From Romanomermis culicivorax (Eukaryota > Nematoda > Enoplea > Mermithida > Mermithidae): a stretch of DNA of 64,000 nt. This document shows, one piece after another, positions 1 through 11,156 of this stretch. Under the pieces are notes generated by a model, which was given only the letters and a program-made list of their open reading frames with translations, ran no database searches and was not told the DNA's origin. The stretch is from assembly GCA_963922205.1 (NCBI GenBank), contig CAWUHX010000322.1, positions 186,001 to 250,000 of the forward strand, in the 5' to 3' direction. The translations under genes and the position numbers were made by a program. Numbering within the stretch: position 1 is the first letter of the stretch; every line of letters starts with the position of its first letter.

Positions 1-154
1 AGATCAACTTGGAACCTTGTCAATTGGAAATTGAGAAAAAGTGATTTTCAAGACAAAACCTGTTTTTTTGTGCTACATTTGCGCAAATTCATCAGACAGA
101 CGAAATAACTAACATTTAAGCATTACGTTGAATAAATACGAATATTGCATGAAA

Positions 155-160
155 TTTATT
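155..160 (-). terminator. polyadenylation signal of TyrL
   Basis: The minus strand reads AATAAA here, about 80 nt beyond the TyrL stop codon, the usual place for a metazoan poly(A) signal. The surrounding DNA shows no other feature. Confidence 0.5.
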
Positions 161-240
161 TGGTTGAAGACACTTCTTAAATTAATTAGATAAATGGCAA
201 TTCTGTGAAAGCGAATTACATTGAAATATATTAATAGGAT

Positions 241-701
241 TCAGAATCCGTAAGCCTCGTAGTTGATTTTTGTGACACTGTACATACCCGGCAAGCTTTC
301 AGACGGCGGCTGAACCGTCCTAGGTCGAGGGGTCGGAGCGATAGCTGGGCTATAATAATCCGTCGTCGTCGTAGATGCTGTTTTTCCTTTTGTCATCGCA
401 GATGTTGCCACAGTAGTCGTAGGAGTTGTCGTCGTAGCCGTAGTAGTCGTCATAACGGTGGTCGTCGTAGTTGTAGGAGTGGTTGTAGCCCTAGTTCTAG
501 TCGTAGCACTTTTGGTAGTAGGTTTAGTCGTACTTGATTGTGTCATAGTCTCGAGAGGAGCCTTTGCTGTACTAATTGTCGTTGTAGTCGTAGTAGTGGT
601 TGTGCTCAGAGTTGTCGACGCCCAAATCGCTTCCCACGAATGTTTTCCGTCTTTGGACGATCTTTTTAATGCTAATATTTGATCTTTGGCTTTCAAACCG
701 C
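241..701 (-). CDS. TyrL exon 10: Thr-rich mucin-like C-terminal tail
   Basis: Residues 803-955. After a short charged stretch ([18 protein letters not shown]) about 80 residues are dominated by Thr with Ser, Ala and Pro, ending in a Pro-rich segment and the terminal NYEAYGF. Such tails are heavily O-glycosylated in secreted proteins. On the plus strand the same DNA looks like a (GTCGTAGTA)n repeat. Acceptor AAATTTCAG. Confidence 0.75.
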
Positions 702-3700
702 CTGAAATTTTTTTCGAAAGTAAATTAAAAATTATCACTACGATTTATTGATACAATTTAATACAGACGAACTAGGATCGTACGTAGGACTGGACTCTGC
801 CGTGCGTGTTAAACAAGCGTAATTACTAACCGAGTTTGCTCAATTTCAACTCATTTTTTCAGGGACTCGTAGCATTAAAACTACGACAAGCACAACAACT
901 TATCAAAAAAATCAAGCAAAAAATTCCGTTAATTTAATTTGTTTCAAAGACTCTGAGAATTAGAATCATTAAAACCTTTCAAAGAGCTCAAGGATGCCAA
1001 TAATTAATTGTATTTTTCTTGAGTTTAACGAAAATTTTCGAACATCCTGCAATGCAGTTTTCGCTTCTTCATAAATTTTTCAGATTCACCCTGATCATCC
1101 CAACTGCTTTCACCTAATTCCAAAATATTAATTTTTTATTCCACTGTATTTTACAGAATTACAGGGGAGTAACGTATACCTATGCTCAGGCCTAGAGGCA
1201 GGGGGTTGGGCGACACGGCCCCCCAAATTTTTCAAGTTCTTCAACAAAAAGTCCAATCAGAAATGCCAATTTTACAGTAAATTGAGTGAAAAAAATGTGT
1301 GCCCTCAGAAAAAAACTCCTGGCTACAGGCCTGCCTATACTTATATTATATTCATTATATTACTTATATAATATACTTATTATATTACTTATATATTACA
1401 CTTATTATACTTATATATATTATACTTGATAAAAAACAGCTCAAAAATAAAACACAGAAAACAAGATTGTTTGTATTGTTTTTGAATTAGTTTTATCCTC
1501 AAAAATTTGCAGACGTCGGTACATACTAAGCAAAGAGGTATTTGTACTAGCCGAGTTTTGCTGTACTTACTGTATTTTTTGTACTTTTTTTTTGTACACG
1601 ACATAAGTCCTAACCGTGTGCCTATTAACCGAGTTCGTATAACAGTAAAATATAAATAGAAGTTACTATGTTTGTTGAGACAACCTTTAAAATTCCATTT
1701 TTTTTGATATCGTTGCATGACCAGAACTTCGGCATGCAAAATATATTTCCTCAAAAATCTCGGTCAAATTCTCACCTTTTTTTCACTTTTTCTGCTCAAT
1801 CGATTGACAATGGAGTTTTTCTTTTTGTGATAATTTGTACTAATATATGTAATCCGTATTGATTTAAATTTGATAGAAATGTATATAAAATTTGATGTGG
1901 GGTGCGAAAGAAACTGGCGGAAATATTGACAGGCAAGATGCATTACCCGAAAGAATAGACAGAAAAAATGGACATCCTCGACATCACACGCATATGTCGT
2001 GCGTGAGAAAATAAGAGACGACAAAAATTAAGCTGTGTAGCTTGACGAGTTATCGCGCGTTTTTAGAAGAGACGTACGGAACATAGAAGAGCATGCGGAA
2101 CGCTAGAAACAGAACACTCGGAGTGTTTGAAGAAATCAACGCAATGATAATCGTATGCAGGAGATTGACGGGCTCGTAGAGAGTGCTGTGTCAATTTATC
2201 CAGGGATCTTCGCTCAGGTTGTCAAAGGTTTTCGGATGCTGAAACTCGGGCCGTACTAACTTAACCGCTAGGAGTTTCACCCAAATACCCAAACTATTTT
2301 CCAAATAGTTTGGCTTAACCTAGAACACACTCTCTCAACACAATTTACTAATATACAAATCGCCGCCTCTCACTCTCCAGTCAAACAAGAAAACACAACC
2401 GTCTGACTACAGTACAAACGATCTCAATTGAAAAAAATTTTCACAATTTCTTCACATTGTAGCCACGCCTCTTTGTAGGTCTGGTCACGATCTTTCTTTT
2501 CTCAACTTGCCAATCTTTACTCAAAAATGACACAAACTTTACAAGTACGTCAAATCGCCCCACAACACATAGTCCAAACAGGAAAAGGCGGTAGGAGTAG
2601 CTACTGAAGACACTCAGTCCTGGTGTACGTCAAATGGATATTGCCAAAAAACGTCAAGCCGGTGCTAAGTCATCAATCAATCAGCATCTCGACCAGTAGG
2701 TATTGCACCTGGACAGCCCTGTGGATTATCAGTATGCCAGGCAAAAACTTGACAGTAGAGGGTTGGTTACTCAGAAAGCTTTCCGCAAGAGGGCAAAAGT
2801 GACCAAGTATTGAAAGATTCCAGAAATACTGTGGTGAGGCCAAGTCCTGAACAAGGGCTGATGACATACCACAGTGTATTATGAAACTTTTACCTCCCAT
2901 TGATCAGTTTCGAGGCTCAATGGATGTCAGGGATGGACATAGTCTATCTGAGAGGTTATGCAGATTAGCTCGAAAACAAATAGCGACGATGCGAATTTGC
3001 ATGGAAGATGAGCATAGATTGACCGTTTGTTCATGATATTGGTCATTGTGTATTTTATGATAGGAGAGAACGAGCCAGACCAGCCGTAATTTTATTTGTT
3101 ATTTTGCATTTTTGTGGAATTATTCGCCCAGAAATACAAAGTCTCCCACCAACCGAACATTTGGATATTACCTTGCAGCAGAGGGAACACAGGTTAGAAC
3201 CCTGATCTCAGGAGTACCACCCGTGCGTGCAAGTCTACATTTACAACTCGGTTCTCTTCCTCTCCGTATTACCCGCTGGTTTGAAATCTTCGAGCACAGA
3301 GAGTGATAGAATCATCTGCAGTTCAATTGAACTGAGGCAGATGCTTTACTGTTGAGATTGGGGCAGACCGTACTGTTGCACCCTATTTCTACCTCAGAAC
3401 TTGTCCTGTATAATCGGAGTAGTGGAGTAGCGATTAAGTCCTTTCATTCTCTAACATAACTCAAGTCCCATTTCGACATATTAAAGTATAAAAACTTGGC
3501 TGGAATCATGCTAAGCCAGTACGCATTATGCCACATTACGTACTATCCAGGGTACTTACTAACGAAGTTCGACTATACTTATCAGATTCTCGATCATGTT
3601 GAATGAGTGAAATAACTGGACAACATGGTTGAGGGAACAAAAAGAGCTTGGGATCCCAAAATCAGAATAGAATTAACTGGTCATCTTCTACCTTATATGG

Positions 3701-6700
3701 AACCCGCAATTAAATAAGCATTGACACCTTCAGAATATATTTCAGCTGCTGAATTGACGCCAGGAAGGATTCATATATAAGTGAGAAGACTTTTCGGACG
3801 TGAATAATTTGGAAAATAAAATTGGAAGAAGAATATGTTGAAATATAGATAATAGGTGTCCGTACAAATGTTAAATGATTGTTAAATCATTAACATTTGT
3901 ACAAATGTTAAATGATTGAGTTCTGTATATACATTACTATGAAATTATTATGAATTCCAAAAAGTCTTTTATTAGACATTATACATTTCATTCAAATTTA
4001 TCCCTCACCCCAATGGTAATGTGAATCCAAAAAACGGATCATTTTTATCTGTGCAAGTCTTTTGGGTTTTGAAAGAGCAAATTATTCAATTGCTAGACAT
4101 TTCCTCAAGCAGCGAGTGATAGAAATTCACAGTTTTCCTATGTTTTTGAATAATACTCGAGACCTTTTTGATTATGCTGAAAAAAATTACTGGCCTCGTT
4201 CGAGCGCACTAACCGAGCAGTGTTGCTTCATATTCATACATTAACAAGCTCAAATTTCCGCCATTCTTCGTCAATGACACACTAATGCACAGTACTGTCT
4301 GTAATACAAACCGAAAATTTGTGTTTTTTTAAATGCGAAAGTCTATGGGGCCTGACAGTTGAAAGAATCAGAAAAGATGGTAATCGCAAAAATTACAAAA
4401 TGAATAAAATAATGAATAAATCGAAAATAAACAAAACTATAAACCGAGGAAAATATAGAAATTTGTACTTGAAAAACGGTTCGAATTTGTACATTCTCCA
4501 TCCCAAATGAGGAGACATTCTGAACAACAGTGTCAATATTCTTAAAAATAATGAAGTTCGAAATAATTATATCTTTGGATATAGATTGTGGGTTTTAGAA
4601 ATTTGGCGAATAAAGATATACATATCTATATTAACTCACATTCTGAGCTCTGAATTATGCTATCAACAATCAACTGCTGCTATAAACTTACATAAAAATG
4701 CAAAACTGTCTGACGTCGTCGAAAATACTCCTTTTTCTATATCGTGATAGTCGATTTTGATGCCTACGTCTTCCTCCCGTTTAGCCGACATATTCGAACA
4801 TAAGCCGTAACTTTCACTCTGCGGGCCAATCCTACAAAATCCCGTGCAAAGCGACGTTTTGTCCCGTTTTTGTAACGCCGTCAACGAAATATCCGCCGGC
4901 AAGAGACCCATCGTCGCCGGATTGGTAAATTCGACAAAAAATCTACCCAGCTGATCATTTTTTCTATCATTTATTTTCCAACCCTTGAAAACCATAATGA
5001 AACGTTCCATAAATATTTTCAGGAAAACGGAAACGTCGTCGAATGCCGCCAATTTTTGTTGGTCGGGAGAATCGAGCGTGAAAACTTCAAGCGAAAATAT
5101 GGAACTTTTTTCTTTAGATTTCGCGGTTGAAGTGGTCGTTACGATGGCCGTTGACGCCGCTGCCGTCGATATTGCAGCTGTGGCAGTCGGAGAAGAGAGT
5201 TTTTCTGTGGATCTGGACGTATTGTCAGCTTAAAAATATTACAGTATACAGATTCGCTGATCAGCGAATTACACGACGATCCGGAGAACGGCAGCATTGT
5301 AGACTTGAGAAACGATCATGCAACAACTTTCAGGTTTCACTCCTCTGATAGCATGCGCCAGCCCATTGAGCTTTTCATGTTACAGAGAGCTAGTGTCAGA
5401 ATTAACCTACACTCTCTTAGAGTAATCCAATGCTTTGGTAATGATTTTTGACACTAATGGCCAGGTTGAAGGGGATAGGTGAAAGTGAAACCATATAAAT
5501 ATGCTCATCTTTCTGTAAATGTAATTTTTCAGATATATACTGATCAGTGTTGAACAGCAAATTTCTCGTTGTCGATGTTTATGATCTTAAATTCAGTGTT
5601 TCTTGCTAAACCTGGACTCTGAATTTTTCGAATTTGAGTCATTTGAAGAACTAAAATTAATTGATAATAATTTCGAGGTTTAAAAATGAATGGTTTCAAG
5701 ATAGTTGAGTCTTTCCATCAGCCTGTCAACTGCAAAGAAAACGTTCTCACGATCAGAAATGGAGTACTTTTAACATTGATAGGCGCAAATTGATTGCTTC
5801 TTCTACAGTCTAAGTTTATCAGAAATTTAGAATCTAAAAATTTTCAGGAACGCTTTTTAACCAATTCCGAGCTCCAAATCAAAATAAAAACAATTCATCA
5901 GATAAATTTTGCTGTTGATTGTTTCAAATTTATCTTCAATTCAGAAATTAAAACGATAAATTAAAAAAATTAAAATAATAAATTTGAACAATTAGAATAA
6001 TAAATGTGAAAAATTAGAACAATAAGTCTTAAAAAATAAAATTACAAATCATTAAGATCTATCTATCACTGCACTTTGGAATGGTTTGCAAATATTTCTT
6101 GACATTTCTTTCATTAATGGAATCAATTAGTATGCTAAATAATTATTTCATGTCAAGAAACTGGCACAATATTTTACCGTTCCGTTCGGTGGTCAACATC
6201 GAATTCGATGACTTTAATGTGGTATCCGAAACTTGCACTGTCGTTTTCGATTCAATGTCTAAAACAGTAGCGTAATTTACTTATGAGTTGATAAAGAAGT
6301 CTGTAACTTTAATTTACGATAGACACGGACACTTTTTTGACAAAGTCCGCCATGACCGCAGGACTGATAACTCAACGAAAAATAAGTATTATCAACTCAA
6401 AATGACATCAAGCTTCAGTCAACAAACCAGCAGATTTCGGATACAAACTCCTTACATGTTCTTATGATCATCACTTACCAATTGGTTCTGTTAAGGAATT
6501 AACGTTTATAGATGCATTCAATACTTTACCAGGTATTCTTTTTACAGTATTTTCCTTCCGAACAACATGGGGCTTTCTCGTGGTTACAGTTTCTGCAACT
6601 GCAATCGTCGTAAAAGAATCTGAAATAGACCATAGATCTGCCTGAATTACGAAACATACGGTAGAATGCCGTATTTTTTGAGAATCTGCTCAACACAATT

Positions 6701-9700
6701 AAATTACCTGTATCTACCTGGTACTGAAGATTTTTCCCCTTTCGTTGAATTTACAGTGAAATCTGTATCTTGAACGGGGAAGGATTGAATGGTGCTCACA
6801 AGCAAACTAGTCGTCGTGATGATTATGGTAGTCTCGATTGATTCAGACGTTATATTTTCTTAACGGAATATTAATGAGTAGTACGAGGAGCGATTTTCTA
6901 AAAATGGTTAATACACACCTAGCATAACAAAAATTTGAAACAATCTTTTCTATTCTTAAAAAGCATTCGCCTTCCTCTTTTGTTCGACCATTTATTTTTC
7001 ATTTTTGATAATTTAATCAGAAAACGTTTTTCATTTTTTCTTTTTCTTTTTTCAATTTTTTTCTGTTTTTTGAAATCTTTTAAGATATGAATCTATGAAA
7101 TATCTTGATCAAGCTCAAACCATTGCTATCGGAAAAAATATATAGTACGTCAAGTTGCAGCAGTTCTCCATGTTTTACAGTATGTTTTGAATGTACTAAA
7201 CTTTTAGGTAACCTGCAGTTTGCGTAATATTTTTTATCGTTTTCGGAAAAACGAAACTTTTGGTCGCTTTTTTCTTTTCGATCATCTTTTCAACGCAAAC
7301 GCCGTCCGACGAGCAGACTGATTTATAACAAACATCGGTCATTTGGTAACGCTCGAATCCCGTACAATTCCCGCCGATTCTAACTTTGGGCAAACAGACG
7401 TACCTTCGCTGATCGCAAAATAAATATTTCGAACCACAATCCAATTTGTTGGCGTTACAAGTGGGGCTAGGTTCATATTCATATAAATTATCCGTGTACC
7501 AATTTGAAAGTGCTGTGGAAAAAGAACGGGCTGGTGACATTTTAGAACGTCATACGATGTAAAATTTAAAATGGTTCAAGTGATACTTTTATAGTGGTAG
7601 AGCGCCGCCCTTATGAACATTGGCTTTTTCTTCAGAAAAATTCACATCACAATCAAAGCGGGCCACTGAGTTACGTTCGGTGGTTCAATGTTTTTTCAGA
7701 AGTAGAAAAGCTGAGCATAAGGGGTTTCTTATCGACAATGTACAACTGGATGGAAATTACTAGAGGAATACGGTGTGATTCCAAGGGCGTTCAAACTAAA
7801 GGCGTTTCGTTATAGTAATCAGGGGCCGGTTTCATCAAAGTGACTTAAGCTCCGGCTGAGCTGCAGCTTAAGCTGTAGCTTAACTTTATATGTTATACCA
7901 TTGTTGTTAAGCTGCAGCTCAGCTGTAGCTTAACTCATACACACAAAACATATCGGGAAAGCTCAGCTGCAGCTTAACTTTCTCGATATGTTTTGTGTGC
8001 ATGAATTAAGCTGCAGCTGAGCTACAACTTAACGGCAAGGTTGTAACATATAGATTTAAGCTCAGACATGCACGGCAAGAATTTTCCAGGGGGAGGGTCC
8101 TCGGACTTTTCAACGGGGGGGATGGTGATGGGTGAGCAAAAAAAAACAAAAGAAAAGTTCCATAAGTATGCTTTTCATATAAAATATGCATCAAAAATAT
8201 TTAAAAAACCTATCTTCGAAAAAGTTCAGGTAGGGGTGTTTGATGATTTCTTTCAGGCCAGGGAGAGGTGTTCAAGGTCTCAGGTAGGGGGCTTTACCTC
8301 CCCCTGACCCCCTAAGTGCATGTATGGTTAAGCTACAGTTAGGCTGCAGCTCAGCTGGAGCTCAAGTCTCTTTGATGAAATCGGCCCCAGAATTGATGTT
8401 ATGATTTTTTGCTCTCTATATTTTAAAGTCCCTTCAGTAAGATTTGTTGATTTCTTATTCGTTTTTAAATTCCACAAATCAGCGACATTCGGCGTGGCAA
8501 TTTCGAATGTAATCTTTGATTTGTCTTTTTGTTTTCAACAAATTTCAAATAAACTTACAGAAGTGTCGATAAAATATGAAATGAGTAAAGAAAATGATAA
8601 AAAACAAAGAATTTAAAATAATGGGCGTCAATAATGATCGATGGTCAATTTTTGAATATTAAGAGGAAATCAGTTAACTTTGCAGTCCGTACATTTAATA
8701 TATCGCCCAGTTAGCGGAGGAAGTGTCGGACTTCTTCATGGGTAAAAAGGTCCCGTGGATTCAAATTTTCTCGAAAATCCATGTTGGAGAGAGGGTGGGG
8801 GTTTGGCTAGGGAAACTAAAATTTAGGTGGGGGATTTCCATCCCTACTATTGTATGCATACTCAAATTTTCCTAGAAATACAACGAATAACTGTATCAAA
8901 CGAATAAAAACTGACGTCAGTTCATCAGACTCAATCAGTGGAAAAGAATTTCAGCAGGACGTTCCGCTCTTTGTGCTGATTACTTAAAGTTTTAAGAAAA
9001 AACTGGCACCGAAGTTTAGAATTCATCGCTTGAATGTGGACGGTCAAGCAATTACTGTGGCAGCACCGTAAGCTTAAAAGGAGTTTGAGTTCAATAAGCA
9101 CAGACTCTTCCTCGAACTCCGTGCTATATGACGAAACTAAAAAACAAAAATTAAAAATATGGAAAACAACGTAGAAAACAATATAGACGTGACGAAAAAA
9201 TGAAGCATCACAGGAAAGATTGCGAAAAAAGACAAAAAGGGAGCAATGTTGATAAACGGAGAAAAAACTAAAAAGTCAAAAATAGAAAGACCAATTACCT
9301 TCGTGTTCGGTCGTTGGAAACGGCATCAATGGTTCATACATATTGGAAGAACAATGTTGCATACAGCTGCCGTCGGCGTAATCGCTTTCCCTTTTTTCTC
9401 TGGTCTGTCGAAGATGTCGCCATTGTTCCCATATTCTATCTCAAAAAATACTGCCATTGGCTACAAACGCTAAATCATAAAAAAATGATAGAATACCAAA
9501 GAAACTGTGAAAGAAGAAAAAGATCGGGTCATTCGGCGCCGTTCTGAACTCCACCATATGGCCACCGACCCACATGTGCGCGAATCCGTGTATCATTTCA
9601 ACGAAACTGCTATGACAAAACGTCAATTCTTCGAAAGTTTTCATGTTCATAATACGTTTAATTTGCACCGGTTTAACTATTTCGCCTGGAATCAACAGAT

Positions 9701-11156
9701 GTATAAATTTATTTGAACGATTAAACAAAATCAAATGAATTGACAGTTCACGAAAAGTTTATGTTGAATTATAGCTAGTTTTAACCGTGGAAAAAACACG
9801 ATAGCATCGGAGAGGCGTTCCGTTTTTATATGGACAAAAATGTGTTTTATTGCATTAAATAATTTCTTCAATACTATAACCTACCCATGCTCTCTTTTCC
9901 GACATTTCTCGTCAAGTGGCCAACTTGAAGATGCTTAGGAGCGGCCGGATCTGGCCACGGTTTCCAATTAGCGAAAGGACCATCGATGACCTGACCTTCT
10001 CCTGTACCCATGAACTCTTTCGTCCATAGAATAGAGTCTCGCGGATCGGGTAGCATAGAATCCATCGTTAAATCCCAGTAAGGTATGCCTAAAAACGCAG
10101 AAAATTGTACATTAAGTCCGGTTCTGCTTTAACTACACTAATTTCTTTTCAACATAACTTTTGTTAACAAATTTACGCTTCTTTTGACCACTTACATTAA
10201 CTGGTAATAACTTTTCATTATTCTGAATACTGATCGGTTTTTTTATTTTTCTGTCAGTCACTTTAATTTTTTGTCAGTCACTTTACTGCAATGAAATTTC
10301 TTTAAATATCAACATAGGATAATCGTTTTCAGTTGGCTTAACATAGAATAATCGTTCTCAATCGGCTTTGTATCAATTTCTCTTTTCACCAGTTATTGAA
10401 AAAGGATAACAATTTTAAAATGTGTATCGTAACCCAATATAGAAAGATCATCCCCGCATTTATTAACCTGCTTAAAATCATACTTATGTCAGGATCAATT
10501 TCTCTGAGCGCGAATTCTGTAACTTTCAAAAATTCTCGATGGAACGGAAAAAACGACGGGCAAAAGTGCGCCGTAACCGCTCGTTCGGGAATATGATAGG
10601 TGATCAATGTATCGAATCGGCTCAAGCCTCGATCAATTTTCGTATTTTTTAATTCGTTCAAAGCGTCGAATAATTTTCGTCGTTCTTCGTCGGTTAAAGA
10701 TCTAATTTCTTTTCGTTTTACTTTTTTAAAAATCAAAGGTGTGTTAATCATTGATAAAGAAGGTGATCGTTTTTTTCTATAACTATGATTGATGTGATTT
10801 TCATTATAGTCGGCAATTTCACCGCTTCGATTCTTTTTCAGGATATCGGAACAAGCAGATTCCCTAAATTGGCAAACGCAGTCTAAATTGCGACATATCC
10901 ATAAAGGCTTGACCCATTTTTGGGCTTCTAACGGTAGAACGGGTGTTTTGGATGAACCGGGGCCGCCTTCGACGAATTGCCGCTCCCATTCGTCGCATTT
11001 TGAACAAAATTTTTCAATCTTCTTCAACGGGAATGAATTTTCAGACGATAATTGCTTCGACAGACAAGTCGAAGATTTTTTGTTGTATTGATCATTGGTG
11101 CCGATCATGAATGCGAAACGGAAAGAAAGGGCGATGAAAAATATGAAAATCATCAT
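241..11156 (-). CDS. TyrL: secreted tyrosinase-like protein with Thr-rich tail, 10 exons
   Basis: Type-3 binuclear copper protein of the tyrosinase family, expected to oxidise phenols to quinones in a secreted or cuticular setting. Proposed exons: 11156-10484, 10088-9885, 9685-9497, 9439-9299, 7512-7213, 6858-6718, 6619-6479, 6258-6178, 5228-4692, 701-241. They join to about 955 aa with no stop, and all nine introns are phase 1 with GT-AG ends. A hydrophobic signal peptide (about 1-20) is followed by a Cys-containing propeptide, an RKKR site (127-130), CuA ligands H188/H197/H206, CuB ligands H325/H329/H352, a Cys-rich region (about 403-500), short Thr/Ser linkers, a second Cys-bearing domain (624-802) and a Thr-rich tail. 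The architecture resembles C. elegans tyr proteins but I see no ShK domain. Enzymatic activity is inferred. Extra small linker exons could have been missed, especially in the 4-kb last intron. Confidence 0.8.
1175..1342 (+). repeat. dispersed repeat family D, copy 1
   Basis: Shares GTAAATTGAGTGAAAAAAAT, a GGGGGTTGGG(G)C segment and a CTGGCTxxAGGC end with copies at 38060 (same strand) and 48800 (opposite strand). No coding capacity. Lies in the last TyrL intron. Confidence 0.65.
1336..1432. repeat. ACTTATTATATT-type AT-rich tandem repeat
   Basis: Irregular repetition of TTATATTACTTATA units within the last TyrL intron. Confidence 0.7.
2600..3478 (+). mobile_element. relic of the Gypsy LTR family (internal 3' end plus LTR)
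   Basis: In the plus orientation this matches the reverse complement of the 3' part of the retrotransposon at 24978-36143. The LTR-like part runs from TGTCAGGGATGGACATAG (2925) to CATTTCGACA (3478), beginning TG and ending CA. The 325 bp before it correspond to the internal region near 25570-25850, including the GAAAGCTTTCCGCAAG block. It is clearly more diverged than the two LTRs at 25 and 35.6 kb, so it is an older, truncated insertion in the last TyrL intron. Confidence 0.75.
3866..3918. repeat. small inverted/direct repeat ACAAATGTTAAATGATTG
   Basis: ACAAATGTTAAATGATTG occurs twice with its inverse AATCATTAACATTTGT between, so the stretch can fold into a hairpin. Intronic. Confidence 0.7.
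4692..5228 (-). CDS. TyrL exon 9: second extracellular domain
   Basis: Residues 624-802, the longest internal exon (537 nt). It starts with an Ala/Thr/Ser-rich linker and continues into a folded-looking domain with [12 protein letters not shown] and a SLCTGFC Cys pair. The order (amphipathic stretch, hydrophobic strand ending in Asn-Pro or Asp-Pro, then LC-x3-C) parallels TyrR exons 5-6, so I regard them as homologous but diverged. Acceptor TTTTTAAG, donor GTAAGT. Domain family not recognised. Confidence 0.75.
6178..6258 (-). CDS. TyrL exon 8: short Ser/Thr linker
   Basis: Residues 597-623, 81 nt, acceptor ACTGTTTTAG and donor GTAAAA. It encodes a Ser/Thr-rich stretch and keeps phase 1 on both sides. 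Confidence 0.6.
6479..6619 (-). CDS. TyrL exon 7: linker
   Basis: Residues 550-596. Acceptor CTATTTCAG and donor GTAAGT are both strong. Same length (141 nt) and phase as the preceding linker exon, which suggests exon duplication, although the encoded sequences have drifted apart. Confidence 0.65.
6718..6858 (-). CDS. TyrL exon 6: Thr-rich linker
   Basis: Residues 503-549. Open across 141 nt in the phase set by both neighbours, with acceptor TTAAG and donor GTAGAT; contains an ITTTS cluster. The product is an extended, probably O-glycosylated linker without a recognisable domain. Confidence 0.6.
7213..7512 (-). CDS. TyrL exon 5: Cys-rich segment after the tyrosinase core
   Basis: Residues 403-502. 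It reads [19 protein letters not shown] followed by closely spaced cysteines ([23 protein letters not shown]). TyrR exon 4 carries the same segment ([19 protein letters not shown]), as do many invertebrate tyrosinases. The donor GTTACC is the weakest splice call but keeps the shared phase. Confidence 0.8.
7822..8388. mobile_element. foldback/MITE element with GGGGCCGRTTTCATCAAAG ends
   Basis: The left end GGGGCCGGTTTCATCAAAG and the reverse complement of the right end, GGGGCCGATTTCATCAAAG, match and continue into GAGCTSCRGCTGAGCTGCAGC arms. The interior repeats TTAAGCTGCAGCTCAGCT in both orientations and contains a second inverted pair, CACACAAAACATATCG / CGATATGTTTTGTGTG. No transposase. It is interrupted by a family B repeat. 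Lies in TyrL intron 4. Confidence 0.75.
8067..8326 (+). mobile_element. dispersed repeat family B, copy nested in the 7822 foldback
   Basis: Starts CATGCACGGCAAGAATTTTC and ends near GTGCATGTATG. Characteristic blocks are GGGGGAGGGTCC, a GTGAGCAAAAAA stretch, AAATATGCA and TCAGGTAGGGGG. Copies in the opposite orientation lie at 18444 and 38640. Non-coding; the short termini are inverted repeats of each other. Confidence 0.7.
9299..9439 (-). CDS. TyrL exon 4: IWEQWR segment
   Basis: Residues 356-402. Begins with the Asp after the CuB helix and [13 protein letters not shown], the expected continuation of the tyrosinase fold, and ends at PFPTTEHEG. Flanked by AG and GTAATT. The intron separating it from exon 3 is only 57 nt. 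Confidence 0.85.
9497..9685 (-). CDS. TyrL exon 3: CuB site
   Basis: Residues 293-355. Acceptor GATTCCAG, donor GTATTC. Contains HGFAH (H325, H329), WVGGHM and [12 protein letters not shown] (H352). The usual Leu-His-His pair is Phe-Phe-His here, leaving one of the two adjacent histidines. Confidence 0.88.
9885..10088 (-). CDS. TyrL exon 2: IPYWD / GTGEG segment
   Basis: Residues 225-292. Acceptor TTTTTAG and donor GTAGGT. Carries the IPYWDLT and [10 protein letters not shown] signatures that follow the CuA site in animal tyrosinases and the GTGEG / DGPFANW motif before the CuB half. Confidence 0.85.
10484..11156 (-). CDS. TyrL exon 1: signal peptide, propeptide, CuA site
   Basis: Residues 1-224. 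The start is the first of two tandem Met codons at 11156, followed by a Phe-rich hydrophobic leader. CuA ligands lie in YHIPE, TAHFCP and FPFHREF. The Cys two residues after the second His is one residue downstream of the usual thioether position. The donor GTATGA follows the DPDIS segment. The ATG directly follows TTATTCAG, so it may sit at a splice acceptor (5'UTR intron or trans-splice site). Confidence 0.85.

Noticed and set aside
458-682. Val-rich 74-codon ORF on the plus strand
   Set aside because: It is the complement of the Thr-rich TyrL tail, which has splice support and fits the gene.
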